DNA of 64,000 nt from positions 49,843 through 113,842 of the forward strand of contig CANJMI010000019.1 of the NCBI GenBank assembly GCA_947475525.1. The letters run 5' to 3'. This document shows positions 1 through 8,022 of the stretch, piece by piece. Origin of the DNA: Polyangiaceae bacterium (lineage in GTDB: Bacteria > Myxococcota_A > Polyangia > Polyangiales > Polyangiaceae). A program made the position numbers and the translations under genes. The notes beneath the pieces were generated by a model. That model was not told where the DNA came from, ran no database searches, and saw only the letters and a list, made by a program, of their open reading frames with translations. Positions within the stretch are counted from its first letter, which is position 1. Each line of letters starts with the position of its first letter.

Positions 1-1239
1 TGCAGCGTCGACGAGCAACGCTTTGCTCTGATCAAGGTTGGCGGCAGCGCGCTCGATCAACAGCTCGACACCGTGGGCTCGGCGATCGCCTTCCTTCAGC
101 AAGTCGGGCTCACGCCGATCATCGTCCACGGAGCCGCCGCTCACGTCGATCGAGCGCTCGCCGATGCAGGGGTCCCTACGCCGCGGCTGGACGACGTTCG
201 CTGCATCTCGCCCGACGCTTTCGACATCGTGCGGCGCGTTTTGCAACGTGAGAACCTGGCGCTCGTCGACGCGCTCGCCGCAAACGGTTGTGACGCGCGC
301 CCGATCGTGGGTGAAGTCTTCGAGGTCGAGCCCATCAACCTCGAGCGCTATGGCCTACGTGGCCGCGTGACCGGGGTCGACGACACGTCGGTGCTCGCTG
401 CGATTCGGGCGGGCAAGTTGCCCGTCGTCACCTGCCTTGGCGCGACGCGGCACGGGCAGCTCCTCAGCATCAGTTCCGACGAAGCCGCGAGCGCATTGGC
501 GCTGCGTTTCGAGCCGCACAAGATCATCTTTCTTACCTCGACCGGCGGCCTCTTCAACGAAGAGCAGCAGGTGATAAGCGCCATCAACCTCACCGAAGAC
601 TACGACCGCTTGATGGCGCAGCCGTGGGTCAGCGGCGGCATGCGTCGCAAGCTTGCGCATATCCACGAACTGCTCGAAAAGCTGCCGCACACGACGGTGT
701 CGATCACGGCGCCCGATAAGCTTGCGCGCGAACTTTTTACGCATCGCGGCGCGGGTACGCTCGTCTCACGCGGCGAACGAGTGAACTCGTTTTCCCGTTT
801 CGAGGACCTCGAGCGCGAGAAGCTCCAGCAGTTGCTCGAGTCGTGTTTTGGTCGGCGGCTGACACCGGGTTACTTCGAGAAAAAAAAGTGCCACCGCGTT
901 TACGCGACCGAGGACTACCGCGGGGCGGCGATTCTCACGAGCGAGGCGGGCCTCGTCTACCTCGACAAGTTTGCCGTGACGCAGAAAGCCCAGGGCGAGG
1001 GACTCGGCGGTTCGGTATGGCAATGCATGCGCCGCGACAACCCGAAGGTGTTCTGGCGATCGCAGACGGTCAACCCCGTGAATGCCTGGTATTTCCAACA
1101 GTCGGACGGCTCCTACCGCACGCCAAAGTGGACTGTTTTTTGGTGCGGCATGGACGGCTTCGACGAGATCACGCGCTGCGTTCACACCGCGCTCGAGATG
1201 CCCGCATCGCTTAAGGACCATGGGGTCGAGGGTGATTGA
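1..1239 (+). CDS. argB: Bifunctional acetylglutamate kinase / N-acetylglutamate synthase (5' partial)
   Basis: The reading frame is open from the first base, so the N-terminus lies outside the window. The N-terminal part is an amino-acid kinase fold: a KVGGSAL nucleotide-binding start, IIVHG, and a late FLTSTGG segment. It phosphorylates N-acetylglutamate in arginine synthesis. From about 9780 Da past mid-protein (nt ~820 onward) it continues into a C-terminal acetyltransferase (NAT) domain with YLDKFAVT, GEGLGGSVW and WFQQSDGSY-type segments, the arrangement of the vertebrate-like NAGS-K family. That family can both make N-acetylglutamate and phosphorylate it; whether both activities survive here is inference. 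It overlaps argC by 20 bp, so the two are probably co-translated. Confidence 0.88.
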   Translation, partial: CSVDEQRFALIKVGGSALDQQLDTVGSAIAFLQQVGLTPIIVHGAAAHVDRALADAGVPTPRLDDVRCISPDAFDIVRRVLQRENLALVDALAANGCDARPIVGEVFEVEPINLERYGLRGRVTGVDDTSVLAAIRAGKLPVVTCLGATRHGQLLSISSDEAASALALRFEPHKIIFLTSTGGLFNEEQQVISAINLTEDYDRLMAQPWVSGGMRRKLAHIHELLEKLPHTTVSITAPDKLARELFTHRGAGTLVSRGERVNSFSRFEDLEREKLQQLLESCFGRRLTPGYFEKKKCHRVYATEDYRGAAILTSEAGLVYLDKFAVTQKAQGEGLGGSVWQCMRRDNPKVFWRSQTVNPVNAWYFQQSDGSYRTPKWTVFWCGMDGFDEITRCVHTALEMPASLKDHGVEGD

Positions 1240-2200
1240 CGCGCCTTCACGGAAGCGTCGCGTGGGCCTCCTCGGTGCTCGCGGTTACGTTGGCGTCGAG
1301 CTCCTTCGCCTCGTCATCGGGCACCCTGAGCTCGAGCTCGAGTACGTCGGTTCGCGGCAATTCGCTGGAAAAAGATTGGCATCGGAGCTACCCGAGGCGG
1401 AAGGACTGTCACTCGCATTCGAGGACATCGACGCCGCCGAGGCTGGGAGGCGCGCGGTAGATCTCGTATTTCTCGCGCTTCCGAATGGCCTCTCGGAGCC
1501 TTACGTCGAGGCCCTCCGCGCGAACCACCCCGACACGCGGCTTGTCGATCTCAGCGCGGATCACCGTTTCAACGACGATTGGGCGTACGGCTTGCCCGAG
1601 CACCACCGTGAGAGCCTTCGGGATGCATGCGCCATCGCCAACCCTGGCTGTTACGCGACCGCGGCGCAGGTCGCTTTGATGCCGCTCGTGCAAGACCTCG
1701 TGGTCGCCCCGTCGATCTTCGGCGTGTCGGGTTACAGCGGTGCGGGCACGACACCTTCTCTTAAGAACGACGTCGACGCGCTGCGCGACAACCTGATGCC
1801 CTACGCGCTCACCGGCCACCTCCACGAGCGCGAGATCGGTCACAAGCTTGGGCGGCCTGTTCGCTTCATGCCGCACGTGGCCGCGTTCTTCCGCGGCATC
1901 ACGCTGACAATCGACTGCGAGCTCGCGAACGCGTCCACGGCCGGCGAGCTTGAGGCGCGATTTCGAGCGTTTTATGCGGGTGAACGGCTGGTCAGCGTGC
2001 AGGCTGAGGCTCCGCTGGTTCGCGATGCCGTGGGGATGAACGGCGTCAGCGTCGGGGGCTTTAGCTGCGCGGGGACGCGCGCCGTCATCGTCGCGACGAT
2101 AGACAACCTGCTAAAGGGTGCGGCCACGCAGGCGCTCCAAAATGCGAACCTCGCGCTGGGACTTCCCGAGTTCCTCGGCATCGATTCGCCGCAGCCGTGA
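1220..2200 (+). CDS. argC: N-acetyl-gamma-glutamyl-phosphate reductase
   Basis: The 326-residue product carries the Rossmann start GLLGARGYVGVELLRL and the active-site cysteine in ANPGCYAT, followed by GVSGYSGAG and a HEREIGHKLG-type segment, all typical of ArgC. It reduces N-acetylglutamyl phosphate to the semialdehyde with NADPH, the step after acetylglutamate kinase. The ATG at 1220 sits just after AAGGA and lies inside the end of the upstream kinase gene. A GTG at 1232 is an alternative start that would shorten the protein by four residues. Length and motifs are normal for the family. Confidence 0.93.
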   Translation: MGSRVIDAPSRKRRVGLLGARGYVGVELLRLVIGHPELELEYVGSRQFAGKRLASELPEAEGLSLAFEDIDAAEAGRRAVDLVFLALPNGLSEPYVEALRANHPDTRLVDLSADHRFNDDWAYGLPEHHRESLRDACAIANPGCYATAAQVALMPLVQDLVVAPSIFGVSGYSGAGTTPSLKNDVDALRDNLMPYALTGHLHEREIGHKLGRPVRFMPHVAAFFRGITLTIDCELANASTAGELEARFRAFYAGERLVSVQAEAPLVRDAVGMNGVSVGGFSCAGTRAVIVATIDNLLKGAATQALQNANLALGLPEFLGIDSPQP

Positions 2201-2207
2201 GGGGCCG

Positions 2208-3464
2208 TCAGCGTTCTTCGCGGTGACGCTTCACGGCGTTGTCGACCAAGCCACACAGTCGCTCGTGGTTGGCCTGCGCGTCCATCCGGCCTATCTCGAT
2301 AAGCCGTCCTGCGAACTCTCCGTCGAAGAGCACGTACGAGAGGAGGTCGGCGTCGCTTATCGTGTCGGCGTGAGCCACGTGTTTCATCATGCGGCCCAGT
2401 ACGCCCGGCACGTGGAAGCGAGGATGGCGGACGTATTCGGCCGCGAGCTGCGGGATGTTGATGGACGAGCGGATGTGCACGACGTCGATGCGTTGAAGGC
2501 CGGCGTTGGGCTCGTAGCCGAGCTCGCGATTCAAGGCGTCGTTGAACGTGGCCCCGTGAATGCGAGTGCCTGCGTCGAGAATGGCGTTGATCTTCTCGAA
2601 GCGATCGAGCTCGTTGTCGATGCGATCGACGAGCAAGGCGTTCAGTGTTTTTCCGAGCAGGAAGAGTGCGTTCGGGGGTGACTCGTCGCGCACGCGGTGG
2701 AGCTCGTCACCGTCCGCGTGTCCCGGTGCGGCCGGAGCGTGCTTTGGATTGACGACGATGAGGGCGCGGGCACCGAGACGACGCGCCGGCGAGAGGGGCA
2801 CGTTTTGGCGCAAGCCGCCGTCGGAGTAGTAGCGCCCGTCGATGCGCACCGCGGGAAAGAGCAGCGGAAGGGCCGACGATGCGAGCGTGTGGATTGCGCG
2901 GAGGCGAACCGCGCGAGGCGCGACCTGATGGGACTCAGGCCAGGGCGCGGGATGCGCCCGTCGGCGCTGCACAAAGACGACCGAGCGCCCGGACGTGAGT
3001 TGGGTGGCTGTGACCGTGACGGCGCGCAGTCGCCCGGAGCGAAGGTGGGTGTCGATGCGCTCAAATGGGATCGAGCGCGTTAGCAGCTCGGCGAGCGGGG
3101 TCGGGTCGAGCAGTGCGCCCACTTCGAGGATGGACGTTCCGCGACCGAGAAGGCCTCGGGCTACATCGAAAATGCTGCGTGCGGCTGGGCGCAAGAGCTC
3201 GTCCACGGAGAGGCTGGTCCACACGGACACCATGTGGGCTACGCGTCCGCGAGGTTGATCGGCGTGCGCCGCCATCATGCATGCGTTCATTCCGCCGACG
3301 GACGTTCCGCACAGAATGTCGAGTGGGACCTCGTAACCGAGGTCCTCGGCTACGCGATGCACGATGTGATCGAGGACGCCCACTTCGTAGGCTCCACGTG
3401 CGGCACCGCCCGCAAGGACCAGGCCGATCCCTGGAGTGGAGGCCTCTTCTGGGACGTCAGTCAC
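2208..3464 (-). CDS. Patatin-like phospholipase
   Basis: The 418-residue protein has the full patatin signature: a glycine-rich oxyanion segment (LAGGAARGAYEVG, residues ~17-29), the nucleophile elbow GTSVGG with Ser55, and the DGG motif with Asp215 (YYSDGGLRQN). These make a Ser-Asp dyad that hydrolyses lipid acyl esters. There is no signal peptide, so it is probably cytoplasmic or peripherally membrane-bound. The GTG start at 3464 overlaps the TGA of the protoporphyrinogen oxidase gene (GTGA), so it is the last gene of a coupled minus-strand series. The C-terminal ~130 residues after the DGG motif are less conserved. Substrate unknown. Confidence 0.88.
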   Translation of the reverse strand: MTDVPEEASTPGIGLVLAGGAARGAYEVGVLDHIVHRVAEDLGYEVPLDILCGTSVGGMNACMMAAHADQPRGRVAHMVSVWTSLSVDELLRPAARSIFDVARGLLGRGTSILEVGALLDPTPLAELLTRSIPFERIDTHLRSGRLRAVTVTATQLTSGRSVVFVQRRRAHPAPWPESHQVAPRAVRLRAIHTLASSALPLLFPAVRIDGRYYSDGGLRQNVPLSPARRLGARALIVVNPKHAPAAPGHADGDELHRVRDESPPNALFLLGKTLNALLVDRIDNELDRFEKINAILDAGTRIHGATFNDALNRELGYEPNAGLQRIDVVHIRSSINIPQLAAEYVRHPRFHVPGVLGRMMKHVAHADTISDADLLSYVLFDGEFAGRLIEIGRMDAQANHERLCGLVDNAVKRHREER

Positions 3465-4936
3465 GCGTCAAGTGTAGCCCGGGACTCTGCGCTCGCCGAA
3501 ATTCCAGCCACAATCGCTGCCGCAGCGCATTCTCCGCTGTGGATGCAGTCGGGGATGCCGACGCCTCGATACGCGTTCCCGGCGAGTGCGAGCGTCGGAA
3601 GTTTTGCGACGGCGCGTTCGATGGCGTTCACTTTATCGACGTGGCCGACGAGGTACTGCGGCATGGCGCGTGGGTGTCGCCCGATTCGGATGAAGTCCGG
3701 GGTGCCATCGACACCGAGCAGGCTGTGCAACTCGTCCAAGACGATGCCTTCGATGCGCGCGTCCGAGAGGTCGAAGAGCTCGGGCTGCATCGCTCCGCCG
3801 ACGAAAGTTCGAAGCTGCACGCATCCTCGTGGCGCGCGGTTGTCGAGCTTGCGGCTGGAGAAAGAGATGGCCAAAACCTTCCGCCGCTCGATGTGCGGAA
3901 TGACCAATCCGAAAGCGTCGAGTGGGTGCTTTACGTCGGCGAGCGCGTGCCCGCTTACGACGACCGCGGTTGAGGCGTAGGGAATTGACGCGAGGCTGCG
4001 CGAGACATCGGGAAGGACCTGATCGAGAAGCGTCGCCGCGGCGAAAGCGGGCAGGGCGATGACCACCGCGTCGAAGTCTCGTCGCTCGTTCGAGGCGAGG
4101 TGCAGTTGCCATCCCGCGCCGCGTCGCTCGAGTAGCGAGACGCGCGTTGAAAGCGACACCGTGGCGCCGCGCTTCACTCGGTCGGCGAGGCGCTCGACAA
4201 GCACCGCCATGCCGCCCTTGGGGCTGACGAAGAGGCCGTAGCGGGCGCCGCTCGTGCTTTGGCTCTCCGCCCCACTGCGCTTGATGGCGCCGAGGGTGAC
4301 GCTCCGGTAGTCGCGCTCCATCTCGAGAAAACGCGGCAATGTGGCGCGCAAGCTCAAGTGCTCGGGGTTGCCTGTGTAGATGCCGCCGACCAGCGGTTGC
4401 ACGACGCGATCGAGCAACTCCTGGCCGAAGCGTCGCCGCACGAACGAGGCGATGCTCTCATCCTCCGTCGGGCCAACCTTGCCCCTTGGCAAGAGGAGGT
4501 CGGCGGCCATGCGCGCCTTGCCGGCCCAGCTGAGCAGCGAGGTTTTCAGCATCGGCATGGCCCGCGTCGGCGCCATCAGCGTGAAGCCTTCGGGGACTTG
4601 GACCGGACGTCCGTCACAGAGCACGAGCGAGCGGCGGTTGGCGCTGTTCGGCGAGATGAGCTTCTCGCCAAGACCGATGCGCTCAGCGAGGGCGACGCCC
4701 CACGGTTTGTCCGTGATGAACATGTCGGCGCCACCGTCCACGACGGGATAAGCGTCGATGGAATCGGTCCAGATCGAGCCGCCGAGTCGCGCGCTCGCTT
4801 CGAAGAGCTGGATGTCGAATACGCGACCCGTTTCTGAGGCCAACTCGAGCAAGCGATGGGCGGCGGCGAGCCCGCTCAGTCCACCGCCAATCACGGCGAT
4901 CCGATGCGGATTCGAGGGGGCATCCATTGGGTTCAT
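3461..4936 (-). CDS. hemY: Protoporphyrinogen oxidase (FAD-dependent, HemY type)
   Basis: The 491-residue protein begins with a flavin-binding dinucleotide fold (IAVIGGGLSGLAAAHRL) and ends with the second FAD motif LALAGNAYRGVGIPDCIHSGECAA, the usual C-terminal signature of the oxygen-dependent protoporphyrinogen oxidases. The middle holds VQPLVGGIYTGNPEHLSLRA, also typical. It aromatises protoporphyrinogen IX to protoporphyrin IX, the penultimate step of heme synthesis. ATG 4936 overlaps the TGA of ppk as ATGA; an ATG three codons later (4927) is possible. The open frame extends further upstream but only as an out-of-frame shadow of ppk. Other heme genes (hemB, hemD) lie 30 kb away. Confidence 0.9.
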   Translation of the reverse strand: MNPMDAPSNPHRIAVIGGGLSGLAAAHRLLELASETGRVFDIQLFEASARLGGSIWTDSIDAYPVVDGGADMFITDKPWGVALAERIGLGEKLISPNSANRRSLVLCDGRPVQVPEGFTLMAPTRAMPMLKTSLLSWAGKARMAADLLLPRGKVGPTEDESIASFVRRRFGQELLDRVVQPLVGGIYTGNPEHLSLRATLPRFLEMERDYRSVTLGAIKRSGAESQSTSGARYGLFVSPKGGMAVLVERLADRVKRGATVSLSTRVSLLERRGAGWQLHLASNERRDFDAVVIALPAFAAATLLDQVLPDVSRSLASIPYASTAVVVSGHALADVKHPLDAFGLVIPHIERRKVLAISFSSRKLDNRAPRGCVQLRTFVGGAMQPELFDLSDARIEGIVLDELHSLLGVDGTPDFIRIGRHPRAMPQYLVGHVDKVNAIERAVAKLPTLALAGNAYRGVGIPDCIHSGECAAAAIVAGISASAESRATLDA

Positions 4937-7122
4937 TCCTCGCCGCGCCAGCGCCCGCCACGTTCCAGAAGTTGCACCTGACTGTTCTTCGGTGCGGCGC
5001 CGCTTTCGGCAAGGACCTTTCGCCAGGTTCCATCCGCCTCGAGGCTTCTGGCTTTCGCTGAGTCGGCGAGGTGAGGCAGCAGCACGTCGTCGCGTAGCGC
5101 GGTCCGCAGGCGGACGTCTTCTACTGGAAACAAGGCCTCGACGCGTCGGTCGAGGTTGCGGCCCATCATGTCGGCGCTGCCGAGCAGGAGGTCTTCCGCG
5201 CCGCCATTCCTGAAGTAGTAAATGCGCGCGTGTTCGAGGAAACGTCCGACGAGCGAGGTTACGCGGATGGTTTCCGATAAGCCCGGCACAAGCGGTCGCA
5301 AACAGCAAATACCTCGGATTTGCAGGTCGATCTTCACGCCGGCTTGCGATGCGCCGTAGAGCGCGTCGATGATCGCCCGGTCGGTGAGCGCGTTGCACTT
5401 GAAGATGATGTGGCCGTCATTCGAAGCCCGCTGTACCGCAATTTCGCGTTCGATCCGTTTGATCAACTCGTCCCGCAGCGCGACGGGTGCAACGAGCAGT
5501 TTGCGGTAGTCACGCTTGCGTGAAATTCCGGTGAGGGCGTTGAAGAGGTCCGATACGTCATCGGCGATCTCGGGGTCGCTCGTGAAGAGCCCGACGTCGG
5601 TATACGAGCGCGCCGTGATCGGATTGTAGTTGCCGGTTGCGATGTGCACGTAGCGTCGAATCCCATCGGCTTCGCGGCGTACGACGAGGCATACCTTGGC
5701 GTGGGTCTTCAGGCCGACCACGCCGTATACGACGTGGACGCCGGCCCGTTCGAGTGCCTTCGCCCAAGTGATGTTGTTGACCTCGTCAAAGCGCGCCTTC
5801 AGCTCGACGAGCACCGCGACCTGCTTGTCCGCATCGCGCGCGTGCATCAACGCCTCGACGATCGGGCTATTGGGCCCGACCCGATAGAGCGTCTGCTTTA
5901 TGGCAATGACGTTCGGATCGCGCGCGGCATCGCGGATGAAATTCACCACGGGCGCGAAGCTGTCGTAGGGATGGTAGACGAGCAGGTTTTTCCTGCGGAT
6001 GACGGAGAAGATGCTCTCTTCGGTCGTCAGTGCCGGTGGCATCATCGGCAAGAACGCCGGGAACTTGAGCTCGGCGCGTTCGACCTTCATCAATCCCGAA
6101 AGGTCCGCGATGCCGATAGGGCCGGGCGTTCGGTAGATCTGGTAAGGCTTCAGTCGCAGGTTCTGAACGAGGACATCCTCGATGCTCCGCGGCATCGCTT
6201 CGTCGAGTTCGAGCCGGACGGTGCTGCCAAATCGGCGCTCGGCGACGTACTCGCTCATTGCCGAAAGAAGGTCCGAGGCCTCGTCCTCTTCGATGTCCAT
6301 GTCGGCGTCACGCGTGATGCGGAACGGGTGGACCGCCATGACGTCGACGCCCGGGAAGAGCAGATCGAGGTTCGCGGCGATGACCTCCTCGAGCCACACG
6401 AAATTTGCCGCTTTGATCTCCTCGAGGCCGAGGCGCTCGTAAGCGTCGGCGCTCTCTTCATCGGGAATGCGCAGCAGCCTCGACAAATTCGGGGGGACCT
6501 TGATGCGTGCGAACCGTTCCCCGAGCACCGGATCCTTGACCACCACCGCGAGGTTGATGCTCAGGTTCGAGATGTGCGGAAAAGGGTGCCCCGGATCGAA
6601 GACGATCGGCGTGAGGACGGGGAAGACCTCGCGGGTGAAGTAGTTCCGAAGGAGCTTTCGCTGTTTGCCTTTGAGGTCGCTGTACGCGAGCACGTTGATG
6701 CCCGCTTCGCGGAGCAACGGGCACAAATCATCACTCCAGCAGGCGTACGCGCGCTTGAGGGTTGGGATGAGCTCGTGACGGATCGACGCGAGCTGTTCGC
6801 CCGGGGTCATGGCGTCCGGAGGTGCTTCGAGCACGCCAGCCGTGAGCTGACGGCGTAGGCCAGAGACGCGAATCATGAAAAATTCGTCGAGGTTGCTCCC
6901 GAAGATGGAGAGGAACCGCACGCGCTCGAGCAGGGGGATTGTCGGGTCGAGGGCTTCCTCGAGGACCCGCTCGTTGAACTTCAGCCAGGAGAGCTCTCGA
7001 TTGATGTAGCGCGAGCGGCTATCGAGCGACGCCGAACCAAGCGTGCGAGGCTCGAAGCCTGCCGAAGACGGCGGCGGTTCCGGGGTCGAATCCCGCTTCA
7101 TTGTGGTTTTATCTTTCGCCAT
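4933..7122 (-). CDS. ppk1: Polyphosphate kinase 1
   Basis: About 729 residues, normal for PPK1. Visible signatures include RYINRELSWLKFNERVLEEA near the N-terminus, LFPGVDVMAVHPFRITRDAD, the region VELKARFDEVNNI, and GLKTHAKVCLVVR with the histidine that is autophosphorylated in this family, plus TGNYNP. The enzyme reversibly makes long-chain polyphosphate from ATP. ATG 7122 shares a base with the TGA of the upstream lipoprotein gene (TGATG), and an in-frame ATG at 7131 is a near-equal alternative. It is coupled downstream to hemY by ATGA. Polyphosphate in myxobacteria is tied to stress and development, but nothing in the sequence shows regulation. Confidence 0.94.
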   Translation of the reverse strand: MAKDKTTMKRDSTPEPPPSSAGFEPRTLGSASLDSRSRYINRELSWLKFNERVLEEALDPTIPLLERVRFLSIFGSNLDEFFMIRVSGLRRQLTAGVLEAPPDAMTPGEQLASIRHELIPTLKRAYACWSDDLCPLLREAGINVLAYSDLKGKQRKLLRNYFTREVFPVLTPIVFDPGHPFPHISNLSINLAVVVKDPVLGERFARIKVPPNLSRLLRIPDEESADAYERLGLEEIKAANFVWLEEVIAANLDLLFPGVDVMAVHPFRITRDADMDIEEDEASDLLSAMSEYVAERRFGSTVRLELDEAMPRSIEDVLVQNLRLKPYQIYRTPGPIGIADLSGLMKVERAELKFPAFLPMMPPALTTEESIFSVIRRKNLLVYHPYDSFAPVVNFIRDAARDPNVIAIKQTLYRVGPNSPIVEALMHARDADKQVAVLVELKARFDEVNNITWAKALERAGVHVVYGVVGLKTHAKVCLVVRREADGIRRYVHIATGNYNPITARSYTDVGLFTSDPEIADDVSDLFNALTGISRKRDYRKLLVAPVALRDELIKRIEREIAVQRASNDGHIIFKCNALTDRAIIDALYGASQAGVKIDLQIRGICCLRPLVPGLSETIRVTSLVGRFLEHARIYYFRNGGAEDLLLGSADMMGRNLDRRVEALFPVEDVRLRTALRDDVLLPHLADSAKARSLEADGTWRKVLAESGAAPKNSQVQLLERGGRWRGEE

Positions 7123-7955
7123 CAATCGCATGGCTTAGGCGGGCATGCCTTGTTGCACGTGAGTGTTTTTCCGTCGGGACAAAGCTCGATGTTCTCAAGA
7201 AAACAGCTCAAGTTGCAGCTCGGAGTGCCGGGTTCACCTTGGCCGTTGCAGTCGAGTGCGCAGCTCGCATTGTCGAGGCACGCGACGGAGCATGGCGGTG
7301 TCGTGCACCGGAACGTGCAGGTGCTACCGCCCGAACAGGTGCACTTCTCTTTGCCTTTTGGGCTCGCGGCGCACTCCGATTCGCAGATCGAGCCGCCCTG
7401 GCAATTTACCTTGCAGGCCGCGGACGAGCAGCGAAACCGGCAGGTCGCGTTGCTGCAGAAACAGTCGTCGCATTTCGCATCGCACGCGCTCTTCGCGCCG
7501 CACGATGTCTCGCAAGCGCCTTGCGGGCACGCGAAGCCGCACGTGCATCCACTCGGGCAGAAACAGAACGGATCGGACGCGTCGCCGCAAGCAGACTCGC
7601 AGCAGGCTCCTTCGCCGCACGAGGCACAGTCCGTGCTGCATCCCCCACCCACGCCAACGAGGTTGGAGCCTGTGCTCGTGGCGGAGGACGTTGGGCAGGA
7701 GCCTCCGTTGCCGCCTGCGGATGCGACCCCGCCACTTCCGCCGGTCGATGCGTTACCGCCAGTTGCCCCGGCACCACCAGTTGCTCCGGCGCCGCCAGCT
7801 CCCCCGGTCGAGCTCGACTGGGCCACGCCGACTCTGGTGCCACGGTCGTCAAGTGCGCAGCTCGCCGCGACGAGCGTCGCCACACTCAGCGAAGCTACTC
7901 CGAAGAGCGTCAGCGGGCGGTGACGACGGACGAGTCTCGAAAAAAATCGCAACAC
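7122..7955 (-). CDS. Cysteine-rich secreted lipoprotein
   Basis: About 277 residues from the GTG at 7955. A basic start followed by a hydrophobic stretch ending in LVAASC suggests a lipoprotein signal, though the lipobox is weak. A Gly/Ala/Thr/Ser-rich linker follows, with repeated TGGAGATGG-like units (about residues 50-95). The remainder has around 40 cysteines in short knots (CxxxC, CxxC, CxCxxGC patterns). Such Cys-knot lipoproteins are common on myxobacterial surfaces, but no enzymatic motif is visible. The open frame extends far upstream of 7955 with no credible start until inside the glycosyltransferase gene, so that part was excluded. Its stop overlaps the ppk start. Function unknown. 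Confidence 0.7.
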   Translation of the reverse strand: MLRFFSRLVRRHRPLTLFGVASLSVATLVAASCALDDRGTRVGVAQSSSTGGAGGAGATGGAGATGGNASTGGSGGVASAGGNGGSCPTSSATSTGSNLVGVGGGCSTDCASCGEGACCESACGDASDPFCFCPSGCTCGFACPQGACETSCGAKSACDAKCDDCFCSNATCRFRCSSAACKVNCQGGSICESECAASPKGKEKCTCSGGSTCTFRCTTPPCSVACLDNASCALDCNGQGEPGTPSCNLSCFLENIELCPDGKTLTCNKACPPKPCD

Positions 7956-8022
7956 GTTGACGAGAAAAGCATACGCGAGCGATCCCGACCGGGCGAAGAA
8001 ACGCGCGGACCTGTGAGGGCGT

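Noticed and set aside
5644..6858. 404-codon plus-strand frame
   Set aside because: Antisense to polyphosphate kinase, no recognisable domain.
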